Shown: positions 46,030 to 57,560, numbered from the stretch's first letter. The stretch: 64,000 nucleotides of DNA from Tiliqua scincoides (GCF_035046505.1 NC_089822.1:263945024-264009023), one strand, 5' to 3'. Numbers and translations: made by a program. Notes: generated from the sequence alone by a model not told the origin.

Positions 46030-49000
46030 GTGAGAGCATTTCAGTCCAGCCAATAGCAATGAAAATGGGAAAGATCGCCTGGATGTCTAACAGCCAGGAG
46101 CAGCTCTTCTTAATCATATTGTTTGTGCATTTTATTGGTCACTGGCTTAAATACTATATTTAATAGGGAATTAGACAAATACATGGAGAAGAGAACTATC
46201 AAGGGCTTTTAGGCATGGCAGCTAAATACAACCTCCATGTTCAGAGGCATAAGAACATCAGAAGAGCCCCGCTGGATCAGGCCAAAGGCCTATCTAGTCC
46301 AGCTTCCTGTATCTCACAGTGGCCCACCAAATGCGCCAGGGAGCACACAAAACAACAGGCACAACCTGTGTCCTGGCGCCCTCCCCTGCATCTGGCAATC
46401 TGAAGTAGCCTACCTCTAAAACCAGGAGCTTGCGCATACCTACCATGACTTGTAACTCAAGACAGTGACTTGTAACCTGTAGGCAGTGTACTGAATCCCA
46501 GTTGCTAGGGGACAAATAGCAGGCAACAGCTGCAGCCTTCATTCCCGGCTTCCCAGAGGCTTCCCAGAGGCATTTGGCAACCTGTGTTGGACCTAGGCTT
46601 TATAAGTCCTAGAACCTCAAACTGTGCCTGGCCCATAATAGAGAGCCCTTGCAGATACGGACTTCTTGCAGACCTTGTGCTACTGGTGATTCAGTTCACA
46701 TCTGAAGGGGCCTACCACTGTCTCCACCAACTAATTCTTCTGAACAGTTTTCAAGCGTAGCACCTAAGCATTTGGGATGGGATTGTCCTCTCCGACCATT
46801 GGGACAACGTTCCTAACAACACAGTCCTGGAACGTGCTGGAATCCCTAGCATGTATGCACTGCTGAAACAGAGACGCCTGTGTTGGCTCAGTCATGTCGT
46901 GAGAATGGATGATGGCCGGATCCCAAAGGATCTCCTCTATGGAGAACTCGTGCATGGAAAGCGCCCTACAGGTAGACCACAGCTGCGATACAAGGACATC
47001 TGCAAGAGGGATCTGAAGGCCTTAGGAGTGGACCTCAACAAGTGGGAAACCCTGGCCTCTGAGCGGCCTGCTTGGAGGCAGGCTGTGCAGTATAGCCTTT
47101 CCCAGTTTGAAGAGACACTTTGCCAGCAGTCTGAGGCAAAGAGGCAAAGAAGAAAGGCCCATAGCCAGGGAGACAGACCAGGGACAGACTGCACTTGCTC
47201 CCGGTGTGGAAGGGATTGTCACTCCCGGATTGGCCTTTTCAGCCACACTAGACGCTGTGCCAGAACCACCTTTCAGAGCGCGATACCATAGTCTTTCGAG
47301 ACTGAAGGTTGCCAATACATAGGTCCTTTTTGGTTGGCAACCTTCAGTCTCGAAAGACTATGGTATAAGCCTACAGCAGCCAGTATTCCCAGGTGGTCTC
47401 CCATCCATGTACTAACCAGGCCTGACCGTGCTTAGCTTCCGAGATCATTGGGCATCTGCAGGGTAACAGTTGCTTTTCATTTTTCCCCTGGGGGCTGGGG
47501 ATAAGAATAGGCCCTCAGTTTTCCCCTGGGGGCTGGGGATAAGAATAGGCCCTCAGTTTGGCTGTACTTGTCGTAAGAGGCGACTAAACAGCCACCGGGT
47601 AGATGGGACTCGTCAGCCTGGGAAGGCAGCTCATCTGAGAGAAGGAAAACTCTGATCCCAAACCTCCACTGCCTTGTGGCTACATCCAATTATGGAAAAG
47701 GCTTCAGGAGTCAACCTTGAGGCAAAATCCGGAGCCGGAGTCCCTGAGGCAGTTCATGGCTGAACACAGTCACGTTCTGGCAACTCCTGCAACGCCGCTG
47801 GAACCAACTGCATTGGCTTCTGCCTTTCCTTTGGACCATTCCAGCGACATGGAGAGGGGGGATTTGCTGCATGGGTAACAGCCTATCCTCCATACCTACT
47901 TTACCCAGGCTTCGCGAACTGGAGAGGACACTCTGTTCCGGAACCATTCAGAGCGCGACACCATAGTCTTCCGAGACTGAAGGATGCCAACAAACAGGTC
48001 CTTTTTATTCCATGCTAACTGGGATTCCTGATGCTCTTTCAGGTATTGCGGCCAATCAAGTCAGAAGCTGATGACTTCCCCAAGGCAGAAAGGGGTCCAT
48101 CGGACTCTGATGAGGGGCTACTCTTCCAAGAGATCAAGCAAGAGGATGGAGGTGATGCCACTTCCCTGGGTAAGGTTTGCTTAAGATGCTGTGAATTTCC
48201 TAAGACAGGCTAACTATTCCCCCCCCCTTCGATAGAGCAGCGGTGGCCAAACGTGCTATCACTGTGCAACGGAAATGTGGATTCCATTTGGACCACATCT
48301 TACTGTTCTGCCTGGGAGCCACGTGTAGTCCTCCTTGATCTGGGGACAGGGATGTTCTGGGCAGTCACGTCTGCCCAGTCGTTCTGTTGCATGGCCTTCT
48401 GGGACGCCAGGCAGCAGACACAACCGCCCAGAGTATCCCTGTCTCCAATCAAGGAGGACTACACACAGCACCCAGACGGAATGGTAAGGTTTGCTCTCCG
48501 GGCAGACAGGTTCGTCCAAACCCTGGATCCAGCCCCCCGGGCTGGGGTTCAGAGGGCCCTGCAGTAGAGTTATTACTTCCATAACCAGTGGCAGAGCGCA
48601 AGGCTTTATATACCAAAATTTGTATGTTCAATCTCCAGCTAAAAGGATCTTGGGTAACAAGGCTGGAAAAGGTCTCTCTTTGCCTGCAACTTCAGAGAGC
48701 TGCTTCTGAATAAATATATAATCAGCCTTTCTCATCCGCAGTTTTCCCATTCACGGATTTGACTAATGGCCACCATGGATGAGAAGGGCCCTTCCAATCC
48801 TAAATTTAAAAAAAAAAATAGCATCCCTTTAAATTGCTTTTTAAAAAACTGCTTTTCTTACCACCATAGAGCGGCAGGCACAAAGTCTCTGGCAATTAGA
48901 ACGGCTCTTTCCAGGTCATGCCGAGGTCAGGGCCCCCTCCCTTGGCCCTTAGTCACCCCAGAATGCAATGAGGAAGTGTTTAATAACTTCCACATTATGT

Positions 49001-50528
49001 AGTGCAAAGAAATAGCTGTTCTAATTGCCGACTACCTGTCTGCCACTCTACAATAGTAAGAGAAGTGAGTTATAAACCACAATTTAAAGCCTAAATTTTA
49101 GACTAAAAAATGCCTAAAATTTTTTTTTTTTATTATTTTATTGGATTTGACTATCCTTGTGGATGCCAAGGGTCAACCTGTAATTCCCTACTTTTGAACT
49201 CTTTCCCAGTGTGTGATTTGGTCTGAGGTCTCCTTTCCTCCTCTTGGTGAAATCTCTTGTGTAAGCCTTCTCTCTTCATTCCAGCAGGTGGTGAGAAGGT
49301 ATTCTGGAAAGAGAAAAATCAACCAGAAAACTCTGGAGCAGTTGAGCTGCATTGGACACAGCCCAGAAGAGCAGAACCCCAATATTCTGATCCAGGAGAA
49401 GCTTCAGGGAACCAGCAGGAAACTCATCTCAATAATGAGCAGGACCAATCCATTCATTTTCAACAAGGTTATGAGCAGTTCTGTGAAATGCCTGCCCAGC
49501 CAAGGATTCTCAAAGGTGAGATGTGCATTGAGTGTGGCAAATCCTTTAGATGCAAGGCAGAACTTACTGAGCATCAAAGAATGCATTCTGGAGAAAAACC
49601 ATACACGTGCACAGACTGCGGGAAGAGTTTCTGCCGAAGAAATGTCCTGGTTGCTCATCAGAGAATACACACTGGAGAGAAGCCCTTTAACTGCTCAGGC
49701 TGTGGGAAAAGCTTTAATCAGCGATCACATCTGACTGCACATGAAAGAACCCACACCCAAGAGAAACCATTTGCTTGTCCTGATTGCGGGCAAAGTTTTA
49801 GCAGGAGAACAGGGCTTGTTGCTCACCAGCGGATCCACACGGGAGAGAAGCCCTATAACTGCCCAGACTGTGGGAAAAGCTTTCGGCAGAGATTTGACCT
49901 CATTCGTCATCAGCGAATCCACACAGGAGAGAAACCACACGAATGCCCTGACTGTGCCAAAAGCTTCCGGAACAAATCCGCTTTCCTGGTTCACAGGCGG
50001 ATCCATACAGAGGAAAAACCCTACCCATGCTCAGGCTGTGGGAAAAGCTTCCGGCATCGCACCAACCTCCTTGCGCATGAAAGAATCCACACGGGAGAGA
50101 AGCCATATAAATGCCCAGACTGTGGGAAGAGCTTCGGCGATGGCTCCTCTCTTATGAAACATAAGAGAGCCCACACAGGTGAGAAACCGTACAAGTGCTT
50201 GGAGTGTGGGAAAAGCTTCTCTCAGAACGCTGGACTGATTCAGCATGAGAAGATCCATACGGGAGAGAAACCGTACAAGTGCCCAGATTGCTCCAAAAGC
50301 TTCCGAGACAAATCGGCTTTCATTGTGCACCGGAGGACCCACACGAGGGAGAAGCCGTACTGTTGCTCAGGCTGTGGGAAGAGCTTCAGCCATCGCTCAA
50401 ATCTTCTCAAACACGAAAGAATCCATACGGGAGAGAAACCGTATAAGTGCCTGCAGTGTGGGAAGTGCTTCACTCAGAAGCCGAACCTTCTTGTGCATGA
50501 GAGAACCCATGCAAAAGGGAAAGCATAA
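45247..50528 (+). CDS. Gene C: SCAN-domain C2H2 zinc-finger protein (12 fingers), three coding exons
   Basis: Coding exons are 45247-46029, 48043-48169 and 49285-50528. They join in frame (783+127+1244 nt) to give 717 residues. Motifs in order: VKVE near residue 23, VKREP near 61 followed by [18 protein letters not shown] just before SCAN, SCAN at about 170-252, EIKQEDG in the linker exon, then twelve intact C2H2 fingers. Helix residues at -1,2,3,6 are CAEE, RNVA, QSHA, RTGA, QFDR, NSAV, HTNA, DSSK, QAGQ, DSAV, HSNK and QPNV. It is probably a dimerising DNA-binding nuclear regulator. The spacer before finger 1 (YEQ...RILKG) resembles gene D, making D its likely closest relative here. Confidence 0.9.
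46248..46470 (-). mobile_element. CR1 3' end in gene C intron
   Basis: The antisense CR1 terminal region starts CATAAGAACATCAGAAGAGC and is truncated near 46470. Confidence 0.75.
46800..47320 (+). mobile_element. LINE copy 3 (same family), in gene C intron
   Basis: It is open over [20 protein letters not shown] through the C-terminal [19 protein letters not shown] and RRC knuckle. The 3' tail AGTCTTTCGAGACTGAAGG is intact and ends in GTTGCCAATACAT. A composite element begins 12 nt further on in inverted orientation. Confidence 0.88.
47332..47995 (+). mobile_element. 664-bp composite retroelement: inverted LINE tail + antisense 5S, unique middle, LINE tail
   Basis: Both sides carry AGGTCCTTTTT (47321-47331 and 47996-48006), an 11-bp target-site duplication. 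The left end GGTTGGCAACC and the right end GATGCCAAC are inverted copies of the LINE 3' tail. Antisense 5S sequence lies at about 47367-47470. A 38-bp unit is repeated twice at 47481-47556. The rest (starting GGCTGTACTTGTCGTAAGAG) has no open frame of note and may be LINE 5' UTR. Confidence 0.75.
47367..47470 (-). repeat. 5S rRNA-derived segment inside the composite element
   Basis: The reverse complement shows GCTAAGCACGGTCAGGCCTG, GTTAGTACATGGATGGGAGA and CTGCTGTAGGCTT, which match the conserved 5S rRNA body and 3' end. A small deletion lies near the GATCTCGTCTGATC region. It joins directly to the LINE tail through TATACCATAGTC. Confidence 0.88.
48043..48169 (+). CDS. Gene C linker exon with IKQE motif
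   Basis: This 127-nt exon lies between tgctctttcag and G|GTAAGG, phase 0 to 1. It encodes [16 protein letters not shown] and [13 protein letters not shown]. Its length equals that of the gene D linker exon. It begins 37 nt after the right target-site copy of the composite retroelement in this intron. Confidence 0.83.
48722..49181. mobile_element. DNA-transposon-like repeat in gene C intron 2
   Basis: TCATCCGCAGTTTTCCCATT at the left and GGATGCCAAGGGTCAACCTG at the right look like a mariner/Tigger-type nonautonomous element with an A/T-rich middle. Boundaries are approximate. Confidence 0.4.
49285..50528 (+). CDS. Gene C zinc-finger exon
   Basis: The acceptor is a tandem cagcag, so the first residue (Ala) may be included or skipped. 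The spacer begins [13 protein letters not shown]. Twelve C2H2 fingers run from CIECGKSF to HERTH, and a TAA stop follows KGKA. Fingers 6-7 and 10-11 are near copies of each other ([14 protein letters not shown] against [14 protein letters not shown], each followed by a CSGCGKSF finger). Confidence 0.92.
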
Positions 50529-50751
50529 AAGTGGTCAATGTGGGGACACCTTCAGACTTTTCAGATCTTACTAGGAGGAGGAAATTGCTTTAGAAAAATG
50601 GTCAGATTTGCCGCATCTCCAAGCAATTCCTCTGAAACTATCAAATGTGTAAGGGAGAGTTCAGCAGAATTGTTGATTTAAAATAATAATAATGATAATA
50701 ATGTATGGTGTCAAACATTGCTGTGGCGTAGTGGTTTAGACTAGGACAGGT

Positions 50752-50882
50752 AAAATGGTGTAGTGGTTAGAGTGTTGGACAGGTGAGGTCCTGGTCAAAT
50801 CCCAATCAGCCATGATACTTAATTGGGCCAGTCACTATTGCTTGGCCTAATCTACCTCCCAGGGTTGATGTGAGAGTAAAAC
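50752..50882 (+). mobile_element. Sauria-type SINE, 3' truncated
   Basis: AATGGTGTAGTGGTTAGAGT and GGTCAAATCCC with a shortened body. It is followed at once by a second copy. Confidence 0.75.
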
Positions 50883-50883
50883 A

Positions 50884-51064
50884 GGGATCCAGAATGGTGC
50901 AGATGTTCAGAAGTTGGACTTCAACTTGAAAGATCCAGGTTCAACTCCCCACTCAGCCATGAAGCTTCCTGGGTGATCTTGGGCCAGTTACTATCTCTTG
51001 GCCTCGCCTACCTCACATGTGAGGATAAAAGGAGGGGAGGAACTATGTACACCACCCTGAGCAG
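50884..51064 (+). mobile_element. Sauria-type SINE, second of tandem pair
   Basis: CCAGAATGGTGCAGATG, GGTTCAACTCCCC, TGGGTGATCTTGGGCCAGTT and CACCCTGAGCAGC. It lies downstream of the gene C stop. Confidence 0.75.
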
Positions 51065-51384
51065 CAGGTTTCATTCTTCCTACCTGAAATCCCGAGTGTT
51101 TGCAGATGATTCTGGGGTGGGAATGTATTCTGGTGTGCTGGAAATGTCACCAGGACTGTCATGTCTTAGCATCATACCACTGGAATGGAGCACACAACCC
51201 CTAGCACTTCTCCAGTGGCCATGCATTGCAAGGGAAATCTCTAGCAGTGGGCAAGCTAATGTGCTGGGGTGGTTGTCTGCCGTGTGCCAGAAGAAGGATG
51301 ATGGGAAAGGATGGGCTGCTGTCCCAGCCTTCAGGATTCTTTTGGAAAAGTCAGGATCTAGACTGGCAGAATCTAGGCCCTGTA

Positions 51385-51560
51385 GGGCACAGTCGTAACC
51401 AACTTTCCAGCACTGACCTAGCTGCAATGCAGCCCCAAGTTAAGGTTAACTTGCCCTTACCTTGAAAAGGCCCCCTTGACTACCTCCCCACTGCAGGATC
51501 CAGGGCATGCCACATGGGCACAGCTATGTCAGTGCTGGAAAGTTGGTTAGGACTGCGCCC
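51385..51560. mobile_element. Short TIR element
   Basis: Ends are GGGCACAGTCGTAACCAACT and AGTTGGTTAGGACTGCGCCC, nearly perfect inverted repeats of over 30 bp. Confidence 0.7.
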
Positions 51561-52442
51561 CTAGTACCCCAAAACAGAGTCATTCTTCTGGCTTTATAAC
51601 CTTGTGCTTTGCAGTTTCCTTATTGATTCATTTCTTTTGGAAAGTCTGTCTTCAGTGAGCTTGTTGGAGCTCAGGCTTCCCAGAAGCACTGAACTGGCCA
51701 CAAAGCTGGATTTCAGGTCTGATTTAGCAAGATTTTTCTTAGATTTTTCATACTTATGATGAAAACGTGTTTAGGCCTACTTTCAAGTGAGTTGGGTCCT
51801 GGAGATTGAAAAAAAAAGCCCTATGCAGAATCTAGACCAACTATACAAGAAATATGTATAGGTGTATACAAGAAAATGAATGTGTAAGGGGTGGTGTCAA
51901 GAGGACTGTGCCAAGGAAGCATTTGGATTTGGTATAGAATTCAGCAAGCTCAGAATTTCAATGTGTAGTTAAAGCAAAGAATTTGGTTGCTAATTCTCCA
52001 CCCTCATGATTACTGCAGTAGGCTTGACCAAGTGGAGTGAGCAGTGACATTTCTGAAGCTGAGGGATGGAGAACTCAAGAGGGTGGGAGGGTCTAAATCA
52101 GCAGGTCCTTGCTCCCCTGCACAGCGCCCAGCGCAGTAGTGTTTTGTTTTCATTGGCGTCACTTGTGTGTAGCACCAGATTTGGGTTGCCTGTTGTGTAC
52201 CGTGACTTTCTTTTTTAAAGAAACCAACAAAGAGATTGCAGAACCCTTTTGTGTCACTTCTTGGGATGTGGGGAAAGCATAAATGGCAGATCTTGCCAGA
52301 TGAAGCATCAGAGGGTTCGTGGAGAAGCCACACTGATAGCAGTGAAAAATGACCATGTGGAATTCTGTGCCACTGCAGACTGTGGGATTGGTGGGGAGGA
52401 GAAATCGATGTATGCTTGTTGACCAGAAAAGGACATGAAGAT

Positions 52443-52502
52443 ATTTTTCATAGAATCATAGAGTTGGAAGGGACTCACAACACTATCTAGTCCAAAAACA
52501 GC
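52443..52502 (-). mobile_element. Short older CR1 3' terminus
   Basis: CATAGAATCATAGAGTTGGA is the classical CR1 end with ATTCTATG-type octamers, unlike the TTCTTATG ends of the younger copies. Confidence 0.65.
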
Positions 52503-53737
52503 AATTTAACTGAAGCCTTGCTTTGTAAGATTCCTAAATCATACCTGTGAAGTTCCTCTTCCTCCATCTAGCTCCGTTTTGGCAACCGTGACTGGCAGTG
52601 GTGTGGTTCCAGACATTGGTCTTACCAAGTCTACCTGGAGATCCTTGGGTAGTGTCACCCCCATTGGCCCCAGGAAGCCAGATGGCACACGGGAGGATGT
52701 CCAGCAGAACATGATCCAATGGGCAGTCCCACACTTACCCCATTCCCTGCCACCCTCAGTGACACTTCATCTGCTGGCCCCACACACCACTGCTTTCTGC
52801 CCAAGCCTGCCCCCCCCCACTTCCTGCCATTAGAAAAGAGCAGCAGTGGGAGGCAGGGTGAAATAGAAGTGCCTGCTCTAGCTAGGAAAGAGTAGCAGAA
52901 CCGATGCCAGCACTCCCTTCCCCCGCTTCTCTTTTCATACCACAAGAGCAGGGGTGGCTGACCAAGGCGGGTAGCATCAGAGTTGCTTGTGGGGCAGTGG
53001 TGGCAGCATCAGGTCAACTGCCACAAAGATGGATGAATGGGGGAGGCAAGGATGTAAGGAATGCGGGGGTGAGAAAGCAAATTGGGTGGCACCAGGCCCG
53101 GCTGTGGGGTTCCACGTGGAAATTCTGTGTGCCACGCAGATATGGCTAAGCTGTGGCCCCTTAATCCAGCGATCTTCAGCATTTTCCATCTTACTGATAA
53201 GGTTCTAAAATTGTCAAGGCACGCCATCCGTTTTTTGACAATTGACAAGGCACACCATGCTGCTGGTTGGGGGGGGCGCTCACAACCCCCACTGGCCCTA
53301 CTAATAAATGGCCCTCCCCCAAACACATGCAGCACATTTGTGGACAATTTGTGCCTCGCCAGCGTCCCTTTACAGTTGCGGCATTCAGGTTGCAGAACTT
53401 CCTACCTTGGGGAGGCCAACTGGGCCCCTCTTCATTGGCATTTTTTTGTTTCCCTGCACCCTTGGCTTGATTTCCTCTTTTGCAGGCAAGACACTTGAGC
53501 GGAGGGAGAACAAGCACCACTGCACAGGCACCACAAGCATGTCCCTGGATTCACTTGTGCACACTGGGATTTCACCGCCAACACCCTCCAGCTGTCCCTA
53601 TTTGCTTCTATTTGTCCCTGATTAAGTCACTGTCTCTACGCTTGCCTTTTGCAGGCTGCCGTGTCGACATCTTGTCCTTGTGAGTTGCCAGTTTTGTCAT
53701 TTTTTCAGGGTTCTGCTCTGTGAGACGGCACTGATTC

Positions 53738-53823
53738 AGGGCTCAATCCTATGCATGTCTACTCAGAAGTAAGTAACGTTATAGGGCTTGCTCCCTGGTA
53801 AGCATGGCTAGGATTGCAGCCTT
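53738..53823. mobile_element. Short palindromic element (CAATCCTATGC family)
   Basis: CTCAATCCTATGCATGTCTA and GGCTAGGATTGCAGCC are inverted ends. Similar pieces lie near 9930, 26541, 40240, 44390 and 54840. Confidence 0.5.
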
Positions 53824-54004
53824 ACACAGCTACTGGAAGGAGGCTGGGGGGAATCAGCAGGCTGGACTTGTGGATTTCAGAAGGGGTTCCCCCCTCACCC
53901 CTCTTGATCACTGCTCCCCCAAATTCTAGGAGCTAAATCTCTGAGTGAGTTCATGCAGTTTGACTCTAGCAGCCATGTAGAGCAATGCAAAGCATCTAAG
54001 CCCT

Positions 54005-54645
54005 CTCATAAGAACAGCCTCACTGGATCAGGCCATAGGCCCATCTAGTCCAGCTTCCGGTATCTCACAGCGGCCCACCAAATGCCCCAGGGAGCGCACC
54101 AGATAACAAGAGACCTGCATCCTGGTGCCCTACCTTGCACCTGGCATTCTGACATAACCCATTTCTGAAATCAGGAGGTTACGCATGCACATCATGGCTT
54201 GTACCCCGTAATGGATTTTTCCTCCAGAAACTTGTCCAATCCCCTTTTAAAGGCATCCAGGCTAGATGCCATCACCACATCCTGTGGCAAGGAGTTCCAC
54301 AGACCAACCACACGCTGAGTAAAGAAATATTTTCTCTAGTATGTTCTAACTCTCCCAACACTCAATTTTAGTGGATGTCCCCTGGTTCTGGTGTTATGTG
54401 AGAGTGTAAAGAGCATCTCCCTATCCACTCTGTCCATCCCCTGCATAATTTTGTATGTCTCAATCATGTCCCCCCTCAGGCGTCTCTTTTCTATGCTGTA
54501 GAGGCCCAAACGCCGTAGCCTTTCCTCATAAGGAAGGTGCCCCAGACCAGTAATCATCTTAGTCGCTCTCTTTTGCACCTTTTCCATTTCCACTGTGTCT
54601 TTTTTGAGATGTGGCGACCAGAACTGGACACAATACTCCAAGTGT
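54005..54645 (-). mobile_element. CR1 ORF2 end and 3' UTR, antisense, well preserved
   Basis: The minus strand encodes EYCVQFWSPHLKKDTVEMEK and RRLRGDMIETYKIMQGMDRV with few breaks, followed by a full 3' UTR ending in CATAAGAACAGCC (antisense). Confidence 0.88.
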
Positions 54646-55289
54646 CCCTCCCCTGATGCTGTCACCAGGATCCCCATCACTATTAATTATATAGCTCCTC
54701 CAGTGAGCATGTCACAGAAGGAAAAGGCAGGTCTCTGCCCCCAAGAGCTTACAGTCTGGATAGCTGTATGCCCCTGTTTTCATCTGCAAGTGATGGAAGG
54801 CATGAGATTTCTGATTTGTGGAGTTGGCCCATCCTTAGGGCTGCAGTCCTATATAGGTGGTTACTCGTGAGCAAGTCACATTTAACTCAGTTGGGCTGCC
54901 TTTGGAGTGGATGCATCCTAGGGCTGCTCCTGTGCCAGGAGCTCCCTCTCTGCCAGGGACTCTGGGAATTGTAGTTCTGAGAGAGGGGAAGCCACGATGA
55001 TGACAGAAGAGAAAGGGGTCCTTTGTGTGGGAGCCCCCTCCCCTGCATTCCCCAGGAACCCTGGGAATTGTAGTTCTGGGATGGATGGTGCTTTCCCATG
55101 GAAGATGCTCCTACCCCCCAGGAATGTCTATGCAATAGATCAAAGCATCCCAACACACCCCCACCCCTGCCTTTCTTTCTCCCAGGAACTGTGCAAACTG
55201 ATGGATGGAGCTGCATGAAGACTCTTCCAAGGGAGGGACCTACAAGGACCATTTCCTAAGCAAAGGGAGGGGGTGGGTGGGTTGCAAGG

Positions 55290-55391
55290 GGGAAAGTCAC
55301 TTCCTGCTCCGCCTCCCCTGGGGGAAACTGACACAAAGTAGCGCTTGGAATGTGTCATCAGGAGCTTCTGCCACCTGGTCCTGGGCATCAG
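55290..55391 (+). promoter_or_regulatory. Candidate gene D promoter and 5' noncoding exon
   Basis: A block at 55297-55327 starting TCACTTCCTGCTCCGCCT matches the gene B 5' region. Downstream, GGCATCAG|GTGAGT gives a strong splice donor after 55391. The gene D SCAN exon acceptor lies about 3 kb further on. I infer a noncoding first exon spliced to 58358. Confidence 0.55.
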
Positions 55392-55625
55392 GTGAGTTGA
55401 AAGGGGATGGAGATGGGAGTGAGACTGGGCTGCGGTGCAAGACAAGAAAAGCCTCTGCTGATTCCTTCCCAGTGGAAGGAAACTCTGGCTAGTAGTATTG
55501 TTTTGTTTGATCACCAGGAAGTGTGGTGGATAGGGAGGCAGGTGAGGCAGAGCCTCCCCACTGGAGTCCTTCGAAAAGCATTGCCACTCTGCGAGGCACC
55601 CAAGCACCCACAACCCGAGCACAAA

Positions 55626-55942
55626 ATATTTATTTACTCAGTGTGTAGTTGGTCTTTGGGACTCCTTGCCACAGCATGTGGTGATGGCATCTGGCCTGGA
55701 TGCCTTTAAAAGGGGATTGGACAAGTTTCTGGAGGAAAAATCCATTACGGGTTACAAGCCATGATGGGTATTTGCAACCTCCTGATTTTAGAAATGGACT
55801 ACATCAGAATGCCAGATGCAACGGAGGGCACAAGGATGCAGGTCATGTTTTGTGTGCTCCCTGAGGCATTTGGTGGGCCACTGTGAGATACAGGAAGCTG
55901 GACTAGAAGGGCCTGTGGCTGTTCTTATGTTCTTAAGCCACG
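55626..55942 (+). mobile_element. CR1 3' end
   Basis: The stretch from TTTACTCAGTGTGTAGTTGG to GTTCTTATGTTCTTA lies in the putative first intron of gene D. Confidence 0.85.
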
Positions 55943-56365
55943 TGCAGAGCGAGGGGGGGGCAGAGGAGACAGCAGGCAGAGCACATGGGTTGTGGGTGCT
56001 TAGGTGCCTCACAGGGTGGCGATGATTTTTGAAAGATTCCGGGGGGAGGCTCTGCCTCACCTGCCTCCCTGTCCACTACACATCCCTGTTTACACACGAA
56101 GACCCCGTCTACATTGCCTTGAAGCCTTGCACCCTGATTGGGGGAGCAGGTGTGACGCAGTGGAGCACAATCACCCCCAGGTAACCCCTGGATCACCTCT
56201 CAGATCAAGGGGTTGCTAAAGGGACGGCTACAGCAGCAGACTGCAAAGTTGGCACCCCCATCTTCAACAGCCCAGGCTTTCACCAGCAAGAAGATGGGGG
56301 GGGGGCTGCTTTATGGGGGGGCTGCTTCACCTGTTGGATGTCTGAGCAGCTTGCATCTCCCAGGT

Positions 56366-56643
56366 CAGTGGTTCTCAAATGTTTTGCACCAGGACCCACT
56401 TTTTAGAATGACAATCTGTCCAGGACCCACTGGAAGTGACATGATCAACCTGGAAGTGACTTCATCAAGCAGGAAGTGATATTCTACGTACACCAATGCA
56501 TTTGTTTGTTTGTTTGTTTGTTTGAACTTATCTGATCCTTCCATCCCCTGTGTTTTCCATGGAGGCTCTGCTTAGCTGCTATGGAACCCACCAAAAATCA
56601 GGTCACAACCCACTAGTCCTGACCCACAGTTTGGGAACCACTG
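56366..56643. mobile_element. hAT-like element
   Basis: Termini are CAGTGGTTCTCAAATG and TTTGGGAACCACTG. Flanking octamers TCCCAGGT and TGGCAGGT match at 6 of 8. It includes a (TTTG)n run near 56500. Confidence 0.75.
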
Positions 56644-57370
56644 TGGCAGGTGCAGGTGCCCTGCTAAGAAGTCAAGTGTAACCTGCTGTGAGCAATCTTG
56701 CTTCATACCCCTGAAGGATACTTTGCAACCAGTGGGACTAGTTGGTACTTCAATACATTAGTGGTATGTGTTCCCTAATGGTGCTTGCCCATGTGAATTA
56801 TTCCACATATGTGTGTAGTGCCACCATGACTGCCGTGAAACGCATCTGCCATTGCTCTGTCTGGCTCAATGCTGCTGAAGTTGGCTGGTGCGCTCCAGCA
56901 ATGGGGCAGGATGGTGCCCTCTGACCCTGATGCACCATTCCATTTCATGACCATGCAGCTCAGACTCCATCAGAGCTCAGCTTGGAGTTCCCGGAAGTCC
57001 AGCTACAACATTTGACAGGTTCACTGTGTGCCCCGAAACACCGAGGAGCTACCACACACCCAGTGAAGGGGTCCATTCAGCAGTGTGGGCCCTCTAGCAG
57101 GAGTACTGGCCAGGAGATGGTGGCACTTGCAAAAGTGGCAACCAATATCTCCCCACAACTGAGGTGGCATGCCAAATATTTTCCCTATTATTATTATTAT
57201 TAGATTTTTGCACAGTCAGGTAGGTGTCATTGACTGGTTTGTTTTATCCAGAGATCAAGTCCTTCCCAATGACCTGGGATGCCTGGTTGTTGTTGTTAAC
57301 AGTATTTCTATATCACTTTTCAACCAAAAAACATTCACAAAACAGTTTACAGAGAAAATAAAATAACTAA

Positions 57371-57560
57371 GGACGCAATCCTAACCCCTTATGTCAGTGC
57401 TTTCCAGCACTGACTTAAGGGCAATGCAGCTCCGAGGTAAGGGAATAAACATTCCCTTGCTTTGAGGAGGCTTCCGTGAGTGACACCCAACTGCAGGATG
57501 CAGCACATGTCCCATTGGTACCGCTGGAAAGCACTGACATAAGGGGTTAGGATTGTGCCC
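57371..57560. mobile_element. Short TIR element with TAA target duplication
   Basis: Ends are GGACGCAATCCTAACCCC and GGGGTTAGGATTGTGCCC. TAA flanks both sides. It interrupts an older repeat (57281-57700) that reads through once the element is set aside. A 3-bp TWA site fits PIF/Harbinger. Confidence 0.7.

Larger units (their letters stand above)
51561..54004. other. Intergenic stretch between genes C and D
   Basis: It contains a CR1 terminus at 52443 and a short palindromic element at 53738. The open frames of up to about 138 codons near 53.0-53.5 kb overlap on both strands and show no family features. Confidence 0.5.
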
